Part shown: positions 27,671 to 36,278 of the stretch, one piece after another
Layout: each line of letters starts with the position of its first letter
Numbering within the stretch: the first letter of the stretch is position 1
Made by a program: the position numbers and the translations under genes
From: Patulibacter defluvii
GTDB lineage: Bacteria; Actinomycetota; Thermoleophilia; Solirubrobacterales; Solirubrobacteraceae
Direction: 5' to 3'
DNA: 64,000 bases
NCBI RefSeq assembly: GCF_034096925.1
Contig: NZ_JAWZSQ010000025.1
Coordinates: 5,951-69,950, forward strand
The notes under the pieces: model-generated
Seen by the model: only the letters and a program-made list of their open reading frames with translations
The model's database searches: none
What the model was told of the DNA's origin: nothing

Positions 27671-28231
27671 GTGCCCGGTCCCGATCGCCTGTACTTCACG
27701 GATTCGGACGAGGCGAACGCCCTGATCGCCAGCGATCCGATGGCCCTGCTGGTGGGCTTCGTCCTCGACCAGCAGGTGACGGTCCAGAAGGCGTTCATGG
27801 GCCCGTTCGTGTTGCGCGAGCGGCTGGGGTCGCTCGACGCCGCCGCGATCGCCGACGCCGACCTCGAGGCGATCTTCCGCGAGAAGCCGGCGATCCACCG
27901 CTTCCCGGGCTCGATGGCCGAGCGGGTCCAGGCGATGGCCGCCCACGTCCGCGATCGCTACGACGGCGACGCGGCGCGGGTCTGGACCGACGCCGCCGAC
28001 GCGGACGAGCTGCGGGCCAACCTCGCGGCCCTGCCCGGCTTCGGGGTGATGAAGGTCAAGGCGCTCGGCTCGGTGCTGGCGAAGCGGTTCGGGGTCGCGG
28101 CGGCCGAGCCGCTGATCCCCTGGCACCCGACGCTCGGCGACGTCGACTCGTCGCAGGCGCTCGCCGACTACCAGGCGATGAAGAAGGTCCACAAGAAGCA
28201 GTGGACCACCGCCGCGGGCCCGCCGGCCTGA
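27671..28231 (+). CDS. HhH-GPD-type base-excision-repair-like protein
   Basis: A 186-residue protein with the compact helical fold of HhH-GPD DNA glycosylases. The N-terminal region (LIASDPMALLVGFVLDQQVTVQKAF) matches the uncharacterised actinobacterial HhH-GPD subfamily (TIGR03252), and the helix-hairpin-helix is LPGFGVMKVKALGSVLAKRFG. There are no FeS-cluster cysteines. A catalytic Asp or Lys cannot be fixed with certainty: LGDVDSS is where an Asp is expected. A role in DNA repair is likely but unproven. Start GTG at 27671 lies 6 nt after TACGAT (27659-27664), giving a leaderless transcript. Confidence 0.82.
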   Translation: MPGPDRLYFTDSDEANALIASDPMALLVGFVLDQQVTVQKAFMGPFVLRERLGSLDAAAIADADLEAIFREKPAIHRFPGSMAERVQAMAAHVRDRYDGDAARVWTDAADADELRANLAALPGFGVMKVKALGSVLAKRFGVAAAEPLIPWHPTLGDVDSSQALADYQAMKKVHKKQWTTAAGPPA

Positions 28232-28274
28232 GGGAGCGGGGGAGGGAGGATCCGGGCTCGCCGGAGACCCGGAC

Positions 28275-28280
28275 TACAAT
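28275..28280 (+). promoter_or_regulatory. Near-consensus -10 box directly before a start codon
   Basis: TACAAT, 6 nt, then ATG at 28287. Transcription start would coincide with the A of the start codon. Confidence 0.55.
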
Positions 28281-28286
28281 AGGATC

Positions 28287-28643
28287 ATGAACGTTTCTAT
28301 TGCCGAGAGGCTGCGGAGGGATCGTCGTTGCGCTCGGCGACTCGTCGGTTCGGCCGCCGGCCTGGTGATCGCCCTGGGTGCTGTGGCCGGCGCTGACGCC
28401 GCCAGTCCCGGGCAGCAGTGCCGCGTCGAGTACGCGTACCCCTACGTCTTCGACAACCCCGATTCGGTGGTCTCCTGGTCGAGCGGCTTCATGTACGAGA
28501 TGGCGTACGGCCAGTGGTTTCGCGTCGTCGCCTACGGTCACGAGTCGAACGGAGACCCGACGAGCTACTACGGGCACGGCGCGGGCAGGCCCGACGGCTA
28601 CATCGGTCGCTGGACCATCGATCAGCCGTCGTGCAAGTCCTGA
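28287..28643 (+). CDS. Small secreted protein, unknown
   Basis: A 118-residue protein with a signal peptide (RRLVGSAAGLVIALGAVAGADA, cleavage near ASP). The mature part of about 78 residues is aromatic-rich (YAYPYVFDNP, SSGFMYEMAYGQWFRVVAYG, SYYGHGAGRPDGY) with two Cys (QQCRVEY and PSCKS) that probably pair. Size and composition suggest a small beta-barrel, possibly SH3-like, but no family is recognised. Its codon use is visibly less GC-biased than that of its neighbours. Confidence 0.6.
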   Translation: MNVSIAERLRRDRRCARRLVGSAAGLVIALGAVAGADAASPGQQCRVEYAYPYVFDNPDSVVSWSSGFMYEMAYGQWFRVVAYGHESNGDPTSYYGHGAGRPDGYIGRWTIDQPSCKS

Positions 28644-28673
28644 TCGGGCAGGTCGGGCTGCTAGGAATCGTCG

Positions 28674-29114
28674 ATGGCCGACGCCCCGACCCCGACCCCT
28701 GCCGACTTCCCTTACCTGCGGACGATCAGCACCCGCTGGAAGGACAACGACGTCTACGGCCACGTCAACAACGTCGAGTACTACTCGTACTTCGACAGCG
28801 CGATCAACACCTACCTGATCCGCGAAGGCGACCTCGACATCGCCGGCGGCCCGACGATCGGCGTCTGCGCCCAGTCGCAGTGCCGCTTCCTCGCCTCGGT
28901 CAGCTTCCCGGGGGACGTCCGCTGTGGCGTGCGGGTCGGCCGCCTCGGCCGCACCAGCGCCACCTACGAGTTGGGGCTCTTCGACGAGGCCGGCGCGCTG
29001 GTCGCCGAGGGCTCCTTCACCCACGTCTTCGTCGACCGCGAGAGCCGCCGACCGGTGCCGATCCCCGACGGGCTCCGTGGGGCGCTGGGGCGTTTGGTGG
29101 TCGGGAAGGGGTAG
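28674..29114 (+). CDS. Acyl-CoA thioesterase, 4HBT hotdog family
   Basis: A 146-residue hotdog-fold thioesterase. The active-site segment DNDVYGHVNNVEYYSYFD has the catalytic Asp and the GHVNN turn of the 4-hydroxybenzoyl-CoA thioesterase family; the long strands CQFRFL-like (QSQCRFLASVSFPGD) and ATYELGLFDEAGALVAEG follow. It hydrolyses acyl-CoA thioesters in the cytoplasm; the chain specificity is unknown. The start is ATG at 28674, 30 bp after the preceding stop, with TAGGAA 6 nt upstream. A 12-bp terminator stem follows. Confidence 0.88.
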   Translation: MADAPTPTPADFPYLRTISTRWKDNDVYGHVNNVEYYSYFDSAINTYLIREGDLDIAGGPTIGVCAQSQCRFLASVSFPGDVRCGVRVGRLGRTSATYELGLFDEAGALVAEGSFTHVFVDRESRRPVPIPDGLRGALGRLVVGKG

Positions 29115-29119
29115 AACGA

Positions 29120-29155
29120 CGACGGGCCCCTTCGCCGCAGCGGAGGGGCCCGTCG
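29120..29155. terminator. Bidirectional terminator between convergent genes
   Basis: Perfect 12-bp arms (CGACGGGCCCCT and its complement) with a 12-nt loop lie between the thioesterase stop at 29114 and the convergent secreted-protein stop at 29241. Confidence 0.8.
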
Positions 29156-29240
29156 ATCGGTGGCCGGCGCGCCTGGGTCGGGGCGCGCCGGCGGTTGCTC
29201 CCGGGGGGTCAGGCCGAGAGCGGTGCGAGCAGCGCGGGGG

Positions 29241-29981
29241 CTACTTGCAGGGGGTGGTGTCCGAGGTCTTCGTCGTCCCCAGCGGAGCGCCGGTGTCCTG
29301 GTCCTCGAGGTAGGCGGTCACCTCGAACGGCCACTTCTTGTCCTTCGGGCAGGACGAGGTCGCCAGGATGCTGCCCTTGCCGGCGGTCACCGCCAGGTCG
29401 GTCACCGCGATCGGCACGCCGCCGACGATCTGGAGCTCATCCGGGATCGTGACGTCGAGCTCGTAGGCCCACTTGCCCGACTTCTTGGTCAGCTTGCCGG
29501 GGGCGGGAGCACGGACGACGGCCGGGTTGTCGAGCGAGGTGTAGAAGTAGATGTTCTTCGCACCGCCGTTGACCACGCGGATGCTGGCGACGGTCGGATC
29601 GGTGTCGGCCAGGGCGTTCGCCTTGCCCTTGCCGAAGACGGCCTTGCCGCACTTCGAGGTCGGGAAGTCCGCCGAGGAGCTGAGCTGCGACAGGCTGCAC
29701 TTCGGGTACTTGGCGCCGTTCCAGACCGAGCCCTTCGGGAAGAGCACCTTGATCCGGTTGATGACGGGTCGCTTCTGGCCCTCGGCCACGTTGACCCGGG
29801 CGCCGACCGTCAGCTTCTTCACCGCGCGCGGCTTCTTCTTCGTGCCGGCCTTGTTCGGCGACACCTGGACCTTGGTGACCTCGATGGTCGTGCCCGAGCT
29901 GGTCTGGGCGGCCGCGGGGCCGGCGATGACGGCCAGGCCGAGCAGGGCGGCGGCCGACGCCGCGAGCTTGCGATGGGGCAT
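29241..29981 (-). CDS. Secreted protein, unknown, Solirubrobacterales-type
   Basis: A 246-residue exported protein: signal peptide (KLAASAAALLGLAVIAGPAAA, cleavage before QTSSG), then an all-beta mature part with many Lys. The Cys pair in KYPKCSLSQL and TSKCGKAVFGKG has the same C...C-x-A-x-x-G-x-G layout as the repeat units of the 50622 protein (CPIASQVG, CPGSSQIG), so the two probably share a domain. Another Cys pair is near the C-terminus (ATSSCPKDK, TPCK). Function unknown. Start ATG at 29981 with GAGGAGAGAG upstream. Divergent from the mce operon. Confidence 0.72.
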   Translation of the reverse strand: MPHRKLAASAAALLGLAVIAGPAAAQTSSGTTIEVTKVQVSPNKAGTKKKPRAVKKLTVGARVNVAEGQKRPVINRIKVLFPKGSVWNGAKYPKCSLSQLSSSADFPTSKCGKAVFGKGKANALADTDPTVASIRVVNGGAKNIYFYTSLDNPAVVRAPAPGKLTKKSGKWAYELDVTIPDELQIVGGVPIAVTDLAVTAGKGSILATSSCPKDKKWPFEVTAYLEDQDTGAPLGTTKTSDTTPCK

Positions 29982-30262
29982 GGACTCTCTCCTCGTTGGA
30001 ATTGGGGTCGGCGCAGGACTCTTCAGGGCCGGACCCTCGATTTCCGCACCGTACACGTTCGTCGATCTCTATGCGCAGGTTCGTATTCGAGCGGCGCCCG
30101 ATAGCGACGCGGGCGTTCGCGTACGCCGTTCGGCCCGAGCTGTCATCTCCTCTGGACCAACGTATGAGCCGCGGCGCCCGTGATTCGGAGCGTTTCGGGC
30201 GCCAGGGCGGTGCCTGGTATCCGACGCAACCAAAACCCAATGAACGCCGATCGAATGGCCAT

Positions 30263-30274
30263 GTGTATATTCAC
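30263..30274 (+). promoter_or_regulatory. Candidate promoter -10 region of the mce operon
   Basis: TATATT (30266-30271) is the most AT-rich hexamer in the 348-bp gap 29982-30329 and sits inside an imperfect GTGTAT-ATTCAC dyad. It would start transcription near 30278, just before the hairpin. The rest of the gap (29982-30262) shows no coding signal apart from a TACGGT -10-like box for the minus-strand gene at 30053-30048. Confidence 0.45.
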
Positions 30275-30280
30275 GGCGAT

Positions 30281-30307
30281 CGGAGTGCCGAGTCGTTCGG
30301 CACTCCG
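30281..30307 (+). promoter_or_regulatory. 5'-leader stem-loop before the first mce gene
   Basis: Perfect 11-bp arms (CGGAGTGCCGA and its complement) with a GTCGT loop end just before the GAGAGGAGAG Shine-Dalgarno of the gene at 30330. At the very 5' end of the predicted mRNA it could protect the long operon transcript or act as an operator dyad. Confidence 0.6.
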
Positions 30308-30329
30308 AGAGGAGAGAGACCCCCTGTCG

Positions 30330-31700
30330 ATGACGTCCCCCAACGGCCGGCGTGCGCGCCGCGTTGCGCCATTCGCGTTGGCGTTGGTCGTCGGCATCGT
30401 CCTGGCGATCACGCTCGGCGGAAGCGACTCCCGCGAGTACCGCCTGGTCTTCGACAACGCCAGCCAGATCGTGAAGGGCGGCGCGGTGCGGATCGGCGGC
30501 GTGCAGGTCGGGACGGTCCAGTCGATCTCGCTGACCCGCAACGACCTGGCCGAGGTCCGGATCTCGGTCGACTCGGCCTACGGTCCGCTGCGCGACGGGT
30601 CGACGGCGACGATCCGGATCAGCGGTCTCGGCAGCGTCGCCGGCCGCTACGTCGACGTGTCGCCGGCGCCCTCCTACCGCAAGCCGTTGGCCGACGACGC
30701 GGTGATCCCCGTCGATCGAACGACCTCGACCGTCGACGTCGATGCGCTCCTGAACGCGCTCGACGGCCGCACCCGCAAGGGCCTCCAGCGGATGGTCGGC
30801 GGGTTCGCGAGCTGGTACGCCGGTCGCGAGAAGCAGGCGAACGCCTCGGCGCAGGCGTTGCCCGCCGCGCTCGGCGGGCTGCGTCGCCTGAGCCAGGAGA
30901 TCACCGGGCAGAGCGCCGAGTTCCAGCAGTTCCTGGTCCAGAGCGGGCGGGCCACGAGCGCGCTGGCGCGCGAGCCGGAGCGGCTGACGAGCCTGGTCGG
31001 CGGCGCGCGCCGGACCATGGAGGCGCTCTCGACCGAGACGGCCGGCCTCAGCGGGGTCCTCCGAGACCTGCCGACGGCGCTGCAGGAGGGCAGCGAGGGG
31101 CTGGCCGAGCTGCGGGCGTCGATCCCCGACCTCCGCGGCCTGCTGCGCGCCGCCGACCGGTCGAGCGGCGACCTGGCGCCGTTCCTGCGTCAGCTCCGCG
31201 GAACGACCGAGCGCGCGGTGCCGGTCGTCACCCGCCTCCGTCAGCTGGTCGATCGCCCCGGCGTCGGCAACGACGGGCTCGACGCGCTTCGCGACCTGCC
31301 GCCGCTCGCGGCGCAGGCGAGCGCCGCCTTCCCCCGCTCGAGCCGGGCGCTGAAGGACAGCACGCCGATCTTCTCCTTCATCCGGCCGTACATCCCCGAT
31401 CTCGTGGCCTGGCTGCGGGGCTACGGTTCGGCGGCGGCGACCTACGACGCGCGCGGCCACTACCTGCGGTCGCTGCCGCTGTTCGACGCCTACCGCGTCG
31501 TCGACGGTCCGGACGGGCCCCGCCTGGAGCCGAAGCCGCTCGACGAGCGCGGGCGCAGCGATGCGGTGACCAACGGCAACCTCCGCCGCTGTCCCGGGAC
31601 CGCCGCGGCGACGCCCGACGGCTCGGCGCCGTTCGTCGACGACGGGCCGCTCGCCAACCCGGACTGCGCGCCGGCCCAGCGGATCGGGGGCGGCGGATGA
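30330..31700 (+). CDS. Mce family protein 1 (MlaD domain)
   Basis: A 456-residue Mce protein and the first gene of the operon. One N-terminal membrane anchor (about residues 13-31, VAPFALALVVGIVLAITL) is followed by an MlaD/Mce domain (residues 37-115; YRLVFDNASQIVKGGAVRIGGVQVGTV, GRYVDVSP). A long helical region predicted to form the hydrophobic tunnel comes next, then a polar C-terminus with one Cys pair (RRCPGT, NPDCAP). Mce proteins form hexameric tubes that carry lipids or sterols across the envelope. ATG at 30330 is favoured by the purine-rich Shine-Dalgarno at 30307-30318. Its stop overlaps the next start (ATGA). Confidence 0.88.
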   Translation: MTSPNGRRARRVAPFALALVVGIVLAITLGGSDSREYRLVFDNASQIVKGGAVRIGGVQVGTVQSISLTRNDLAEVRISVDSAYGPLRDGSTATIRISGLGSVAGRYVDVSPAPSYRKPLADDAVIPVDRTTSTVDVDALLNALDGRTRKGLQRMVGGFASWYAGREKQANASAQALPAALGGLRRLSQEITGQSAEFQQFLVQSGRATSALAREPERLTSLVGGARRTMEALSTETAGLSGVLRDLPTALQEGSEGLAELRASIPDLRGLLRAADRSSGDLAPFLRQLRGTTERAVPVVTRLRQLVDRPGVGNDGLDALRDLPPLAAQASAAFPRSSRALKDSTPIFSFIRPYIPDLVAWLRGYGSAAATYDARGHYLRSLPLFDAYRVVDGPDGPRLEPKPLDERGRSDAVTNGNLRRCPGTAAATPDGSAPFVDDGPLANPDCAPAQRIGGGG

Positions 31701-33283
31701 GCGACGGCAGCTTCCCCACCGCCAAGGAGGCGAACCGCCGCGGGCTCGTGCCGCTGCTGCTCACGCTGCTCGCGCTGGTGCTGCTCGGCGTCGTCGTGGC
31801 CCTGCTCAGCGGCGACGACGGCGACGACGGCGCGTACCGCGTGCGGGTCGAGTTCGACAACGGCAGCTTCCTGGTCACGGGCGAGGACGTGAAGGTCGCC
31901 GGCGTGATCGCCGGCACGATCGAGAAGCTCGAGCTCAGTCCTCAGAACCGCGCGGTCGCCGTGCTGCGGATCGACGATCCGGCCTTCATCCCCTTCCGGT
32001 CCGACGCGACCTGCGCGATCGGGCTCCAGTCGCTGATCGGCGAGCAGTTCGTCGACTGCAAGCCGACGCAGCCGCGGGCGGAAGGGCGTCCGCTGGCGCC
32101 GAGCCTGGCGCGGATCGAGCGCGGCGACGGCGCGGGACAGCACCTGCTGCCCGTCGAGCGGACCACCAGCGCCGTCGGCATCGACCTGATCGGCAACATC
32201 AACCAGCTGCCCCAGCGCGAGCGGCTGCGGCTGATCGTGGCCGAGTTCGGGGCCGGCGTCGCGGGCAACGGCGAGACGCTGCGCAAGGCGATCATCCGGG
32301 CCAACCCCGCCCTTCAGCAGGCCGACCAGCTGGTCACCATCCTGGCTCGCCAGAACCGCACGATCGATCGGTTGGTCTCGGACTCCGACGCGGTGCTGCG
32401 ACCGCTCGCCGAGCGACGGGCCGACCTCGGCTCGTCGTTCGACCGGATGGGCGACGTCGCGGAGGCGACCGCCGAGCGCGGCGACGACCTGGAGCGGGAC
32501 ATCGAGCGGCTGCCGGCGTTCCTGCGCCAGCTGGAGCCGGGCGCGAAGCGGATCTCGGCCCTCATCGACCAGGCCGATCCGGCGATCGCCAGCCTGTCGC
32601 GGAACGCGCCCCAGATCAACCGGTCGATCTCACTGCTCGGTCCGTTCGCGCGGGCCGCGACCCCGGCCTTCGTCTCGCTCGGCCGCCTGGCCGATCGCGG
32701 CCGCGTCACCCTGCCGCGGATCCGGCCGCTGGTCGACCGCTTCGCCGCGCTGGGCACGCCGCTGCGGCCCGCGATGCGCGAGCTGAGCGCGCTCTTCGGC
32801 AGCCTCGAGCGAGCCGGCGGCATCGAGTCGCTGATGCAGCTCATCTACTTCTACACGGGCGCGCTCAACGGCTTCGACGGGACCGGCCACTACACGCGGG
32901 CGAGCCTCCTGGTCAACGGCTGCCTCGATCGGCTCGCAAGCTCGAGCACGTCCGACGGCACGTGCCGCTCCTGGCTCGGCGGTCAGCTCGGCACCGGCGC
33001 GTCGTCGGACCCCGAGGCCGAGGCGCGGGCCTACGCACGCCAGCTGCGCAGCAGCCCGCCGCCGCCGGTCCTGCCGACCTCGGCCTCGGTCGCGGCGGAG
33101 AAGAAGGCCGCTGGCCGATCGCGCGACGCCGAGGATCACCCGGCCGGCGGCGACGAGGCCCCGTCGACCGAGCGCCAGCACAAGGACGATCGCGAGCGAC
33201 CGCTCGCCGGAGATGATCCCGCGCGCGTGAAGCGAGCGCTCGAGGCCCTGCTCGGCGAGGCACCGAAGGAGGCCAAGCGATGA
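31697..33283 (+). CDS. Mce family protein 2 (MlaD domain) with charged C-terminal tail
   Basis: A 528-residue Mce protein. The membrane anchor is LVPLLLTLLALVLLGVVVALL (about 16-37) and the MlaD domain about 46-128 (VRVEFDNGSFLVTGEDVKVAGVIAGTI, IGEQFVDCKP). A tunnel helix region with heptad-like Leu/Ile/Arg spacing follows, then a segment LMQLIYFYTGALNGFDGTGHYTRA that resembles the Mce-specific region near the end of the tunnel. The last 100 residues are a hydrophilic tail rich in Lys, Asp and Glu and probably disordered. ATGA overlaps at both ends couple its translation with both neighbours. Confidence 0.88.
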   Translation: MSDGSFPTAKEANRRGLVPLLLTLLALVLLGVVVALLSGDDGDDGAYRVRVEFDNGSFLVTGEDVKVAGVIAGTIEKLELSPQNRAVAVLRIDDPAFIPFRSDATCAIGLQSLIGEQFVDCKPTQPRAEGRPLAPSLARIERGDGAGQHLLPVERTTSAVGIDLIGNINQLPQRERLRLIVAEFGAGVAGNGETLRKAIIRANPALQQADQLVTILARQNRTIDRLVSDSDAVLRPLAERRADLGSSFDRMGDVAEATAERGDDLERDIERLPAFLRQLEPGAKRISALIDQADPAIASLSRNAPQINRSISLLGPFARAATPAFVSLGRLADRGRVTLPRIRPLVDRFAALGTPLRPAMRELSALFGSLERAGGIESLMQLIYFYTGALNGFDGTGHYTRASLLVNGCLDRLASSSTSDGTCRSWLGGQLGTGASSDPEAEARAYARQLRSSPPPPVLPTSASVAAEKKAAGRSRDAEDHPAGGDEAPSTERQHKDDRERPLAGDDPARVKRALEALLGEAPKEAKR

Positions 33284-34752
33284 GCGAGCGTCCGCCGCTG
33301 CGGGGCCGTTCCGCCCTGGTCGCCAATCCGGTCCTGGTCGGCGCGGCGGGGATCCTCATCACCCTCGTCGCCTTCGTCCTCGCCTACAACGCGAACAGCG
33401 GGCTGCCGTTCGTCCGCACCTACGACGTCGCGGTCGACGTGCCGGACGCCGCTGGCCTGGTCGCGGGGAACGACGTCCGCAAGGGCGGCGCCCGGATCGG
33501 TCAGCTCGGCTCGATCACCCCGATCGTCGGACCGGACGGACGGACCGGGGCCCGCCTGCACCTCAAGCTCGACCGCTCGTCGGGGAAGCTGCCGGTCGAC
33601 TCGCGGATCGCGATCCGCCCGAAGTCGCCGCTCGGTCTGCGCTACGTCGACGTGACCGCCGGCCGCTCGTCGCGGATGGTGCCGCAGAACGGCCGGATCG
33701 CGCTCGATCGCGCGGCGCCGGCGCCCGTCGACTTCGACGATTTCTTCAACACCTTCGATCCGCCGACCCGGCGGGCGTCGCAGGAGAACCTGGTCGAGTT
33801 CGGGGCGGGGTTGGCCGGCCGCGGCGCGGCCCTGAACCGGGCGATCGTGGGCCTGCTGCCGCTCGTCACGCACCTCGAGCCGGCGGCGCGCAACCTCGTC
33901 CGACCGGAGACGGGCTTCGCGGTGCTGTTCCCGGCCCTCGCCCGCGCCGCCGCCGAGGTCGCGCCGGTCGCCCGCGAGCAGGCCCGGCTGTTCACCGCGC
34001 TGCGGCAGACGTTCGCCGCGCTCAGCAGCGTCCGGACCGACCTGATGGCGTCGATCAGCTACGGCCCGCGCGCGCTCAAGGCCGGCACCGAGGAGCTGCC
34101 GAAGCAGGCGGCCTTCATGCGCAGCTCGACCGCGCTCCTCCGGCGGCTGCGACCGGCGTTCGCCTCGCTCTCGGCCGCCGCGCCGGATGCGGCGGCGGCG
34201 TTCGCAGCGGGAACGCCCGCGCTGCGTCGGGCACCGGCACTCAACCGGCGCCTGATCGGCACGCTCGGCGATCTCGAGCGGTTCAACGACGACCAGCGCG
34301 TTCACACCGGGCTGCAGGCGCTGACCAACACCGCCGTCACCGTGCGTCCGCTCAGCTCGTTCCTGGCGCCGGCCCAGACGGTCTGCAACTACGGCGGGGT
34401 GCTGCTGCGCAACCTCGCCAACGTGATCTCCGAGGGTGACGCCGTTGGCGCGATGCTGCGGGTCTCGGCGGTCGCGCCGAGTCAGGTGCCGGCCAGCGAG
34501 GTCGGACCCTCCGCCGTTCCCTCCTCGGCCGCCGACCCGGATCGACGCGGGGCGGCGAAGGACAGCTACCTGCACAGCAACCCCTACCCGAACACCGCCG
34601 CACCGGGCCAGCCCCGCGAGTGCGAGGCCGGCAGCGAGAGCAAGGTCTACCGGACCGGGGCCCCGCTGATCGGCAACGTCCCCGGCCTCCAGGGCGTGGC
34701 GACGACCACGACCGGCCGCTGGAAGGCCGCGTCGGCGAAGGGCGGCCGCTGA
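33280..34752 (+). CDS. Mce family protein 3 (MlaD domain)
   Basis: A 490-residue Mce protein. The anchor lies at about residues 16-36 (VGAAGILITLVAFVLAY) and the MlaD domain at about 42-125 (YDVAVDVPDAAGLVAGNDVRKGGARIGQL, SPLGLRYVDVTAG). The tunnel helices run to about residue 370. The C-terminal segment CNYGGVLLRNLANVISEGD and a tail with paired Cys (PRECEAG) follow. Start ATG at 33280 overlaps the stop of protein 2. As in mycobacterial mce operons, each subunit differs in length and tail, as expected for a hetero-hexamer. Confidence 0.88.
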   Translation: MSERPPLRGRSALVANPVLVGAAGILITLVAFVLAYNANSGLPFVRTYDVAVDVPDAAGLVAGNDVRKGGARIGQLGSITPIVGPDGRTGARLHLKLDRSSGKLPVDSRIAIRPKSPLGLRYVDVTAGRSSRMVPQNGRIALDRAAPAPVDFDDFFNTFDPPTRRASQENLVEFGAGLAGRGAALNRAIVGLLPLVTHLEPAARNLVRPETGFAVLFPALARAAAEVAPVAREQARLFTALRQTFAALSSVRTDLMASISYGPRALKAGTEELPKQAAFMRSSTALLRRLRPAFASLSAAAPDAAAAFAAGTPALRRAPALNRRLIGTLGDLERFNDDQRVHTGLQALTNTAVTVRPLSSFLAPAQTVCNYGGVLLRNLANVISEGDAVGAMLRVSAVAPSQVPASEVGPSAVPSSAADPDRRGAAKDSYLHSNPYPNTAAPGQPRECEAGSESKVYRTGAPLIGNVPGLQGVATTTTGRWKAASAKGGR

Positions 34753-36278
34753 TGGCGCAGACCACCCAGGGCGTCTGGATCGAGCGCTTCGGCAACGTCA
34801 AGGCGGGGATCTTCACGATCGCCCTGGCGCTGATCGTCGTCTACTTCATCTTCAGCAAGGCGATCCCCTTCCAGTCCCACTACGAGGTGAAGGCGGTCGT
34901 CCCGACCTCGAACCTGATCGTGCCGGGCAGCCAGGTCCGGATCGCCGGCGTCAACGTCGGCAAGGTGATGGCCGTCGGCCGCTACCGGCAGACCAACCTC
35001 GCGCAGATCACGATGCGGATCGACGACGAGGGTCGGCCCATCCGCCGCGACGCCGAGCTCAAGATCCGGCCGAAGCTCTTCCTCGAGGGCAACTTCTACG
35101 TCGACCTGCGCCCTGGCACCCCCGGGACGGCGGAGCTGCCCAGCGGTGGGACGATCCCCGTCGCGCAGACGGCGACCCCGGTCCAGCTCGACCAGGTCCT
35201 GAGCCCGCTGCGCGGCAACGTCCGCACGGGGCTCCAGCAGACGCTGCAGGGCTTCGGCGACGCGCTCGGGTCCAAGCCGACGGCCGCCGAGGACGCGACC
35301 CAGGCCCCGGTGGTGCGTGGCCTGACCGGTGGCCAGGCGATGAACGAGACGCTCCGTTCGAGCGTGCCGGCGCTGCGGGACGGGGCGATCGTGACCGACG
35401 CGCTTCGCGGCACCGAGCACGGCGACCTGGCCCGGGTCCTGCGCGGGTTCGGACGGGCCGCCGGCGGACTCGCTCGCGACGAGGGCGCGCTGACGTCGCT
35501 CGTCCGCGACTTCGACACGACCGTCGGCGCGACCGCGCTCCACGCCGCTGGGCTGCGGGCGACCGTCCGCGAGCTGGCCGCCGTCGCGGCCACCGGACGG
35601 GTCGCGTTCGCCGACCTGCGACGGGCGCTCCCGCCGAGCCGGCAGCTGGCGCGAGCGCTCGCGTCCGGCCTCGACGAACTGCCGGCGACGATCGTCGCCG
35701 CCCGTCCGTGGCTGACCCAGGCCTACCCGCTGCTGGGGAACGCCGAGTTCGGCGGGCTGGCGCGCGACCTGGCGCCGGCGATCGGCAACCTCGCCGCGTT
35801 CACGCACCAGAGCCGCAACCTGGTCCGCAACACCGACCTGCTGGCGCGCTGCGCCAGCGACACGCTCGTGCCCACGGCCAAGCTCCCGGTCCCGGACGGC
35901 GACCTCTCCACCGGCTCCGAGAACTACAAGGAGCTGTGGTACGCGATGGTCGGCCAGGCCTCCGAGGCCCAGAGCTTCGACGGCAACGGCACGCTCCTGC
36001 GGCTGCCCACGATCGGCGGTGGCCCGGTCATCCGCAGCGGCACCACGATCGCCGAAGGCAAGGCTTCGCGCAGCGTCTCGCCGATCCGCTCGGCCGGCAC
36101 GCGGCCGGTCTACCCCGGCGGCAGGACGCCGCCGCTGCGACGCGACGTCCCGTGCTACCGCGCCGGCGTCCCCGACCTGCGCAGCGCCACCGGGCCTGCC
36201 GACGGCTCGCGTCCGAACAGCCCGGTGCCGTCGCGCCCGAACCTGAACCCGCTGCCGCCCGAGGAGCTGGCGCCGTGA
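34752..36278 (+). CDS. Mce family protein 4 (MlaD domain)
   Basis: A 508-residue Mce protein with anchor FTIALALIVVYFIFSKAI (about 18-35) and MlaD domain about 42-125 (YEVKAVVPTSNLIVPGSQVRIAGVNVGKV, LFLEGNFYVDLRPG). The linker TATPVQLDQVLSPLRGNVRTGL leads into the tunnel helices. The C-terminal part has a Cys in LARCASDT and a proline-rich end (VPSRPNLNPLPPEEL). Start ATG at 34752 shares one base with the previous stop (TGATG). Confidence 0.88.
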   Translation: MAQTTQGVWIERFGNVKAGIFTIALALIVVYFIFSKAIPFQSHYEVKAVVPTSNLIVPGSQVRIAGVNVGKVMAVGRYRQTNLAQITMRIDDEGRPIRRDAELKIRPKLFLEGNFYVDLRPGTPGTAELPSGGTIPVAQTATPVQLDQVLSPLRGNVRTGLQQTLQGFGDALGSKPTAAEDATQAPVVRGLTGGQAMNETLRSSVPALRDGAIVTDALRGTEHGDLARVLRGFGRAAGGLARDEGALTSLVRDFDTTVGATALHAAGLRATVRELAAVAATGRVAFADLRRALPPSRQLARALASGLDELPATIVAARPWLTQAYPLLGNAEFGGLARDLAPAIGNLAAFTHQSRNLVRNTDLLARCASDTLVPTAKLPVPDGDLSTGSENYKELWYAMVGQASEAQSFDGNGTLLRLPTIGGGPVIRSGTTIAEGKASRSVSPIRSAGTRPVYPGGRTPPLRRDVPCYRAGVPDLRSATGPADGSRPNSPVPSRPNLNPLPPEELAP

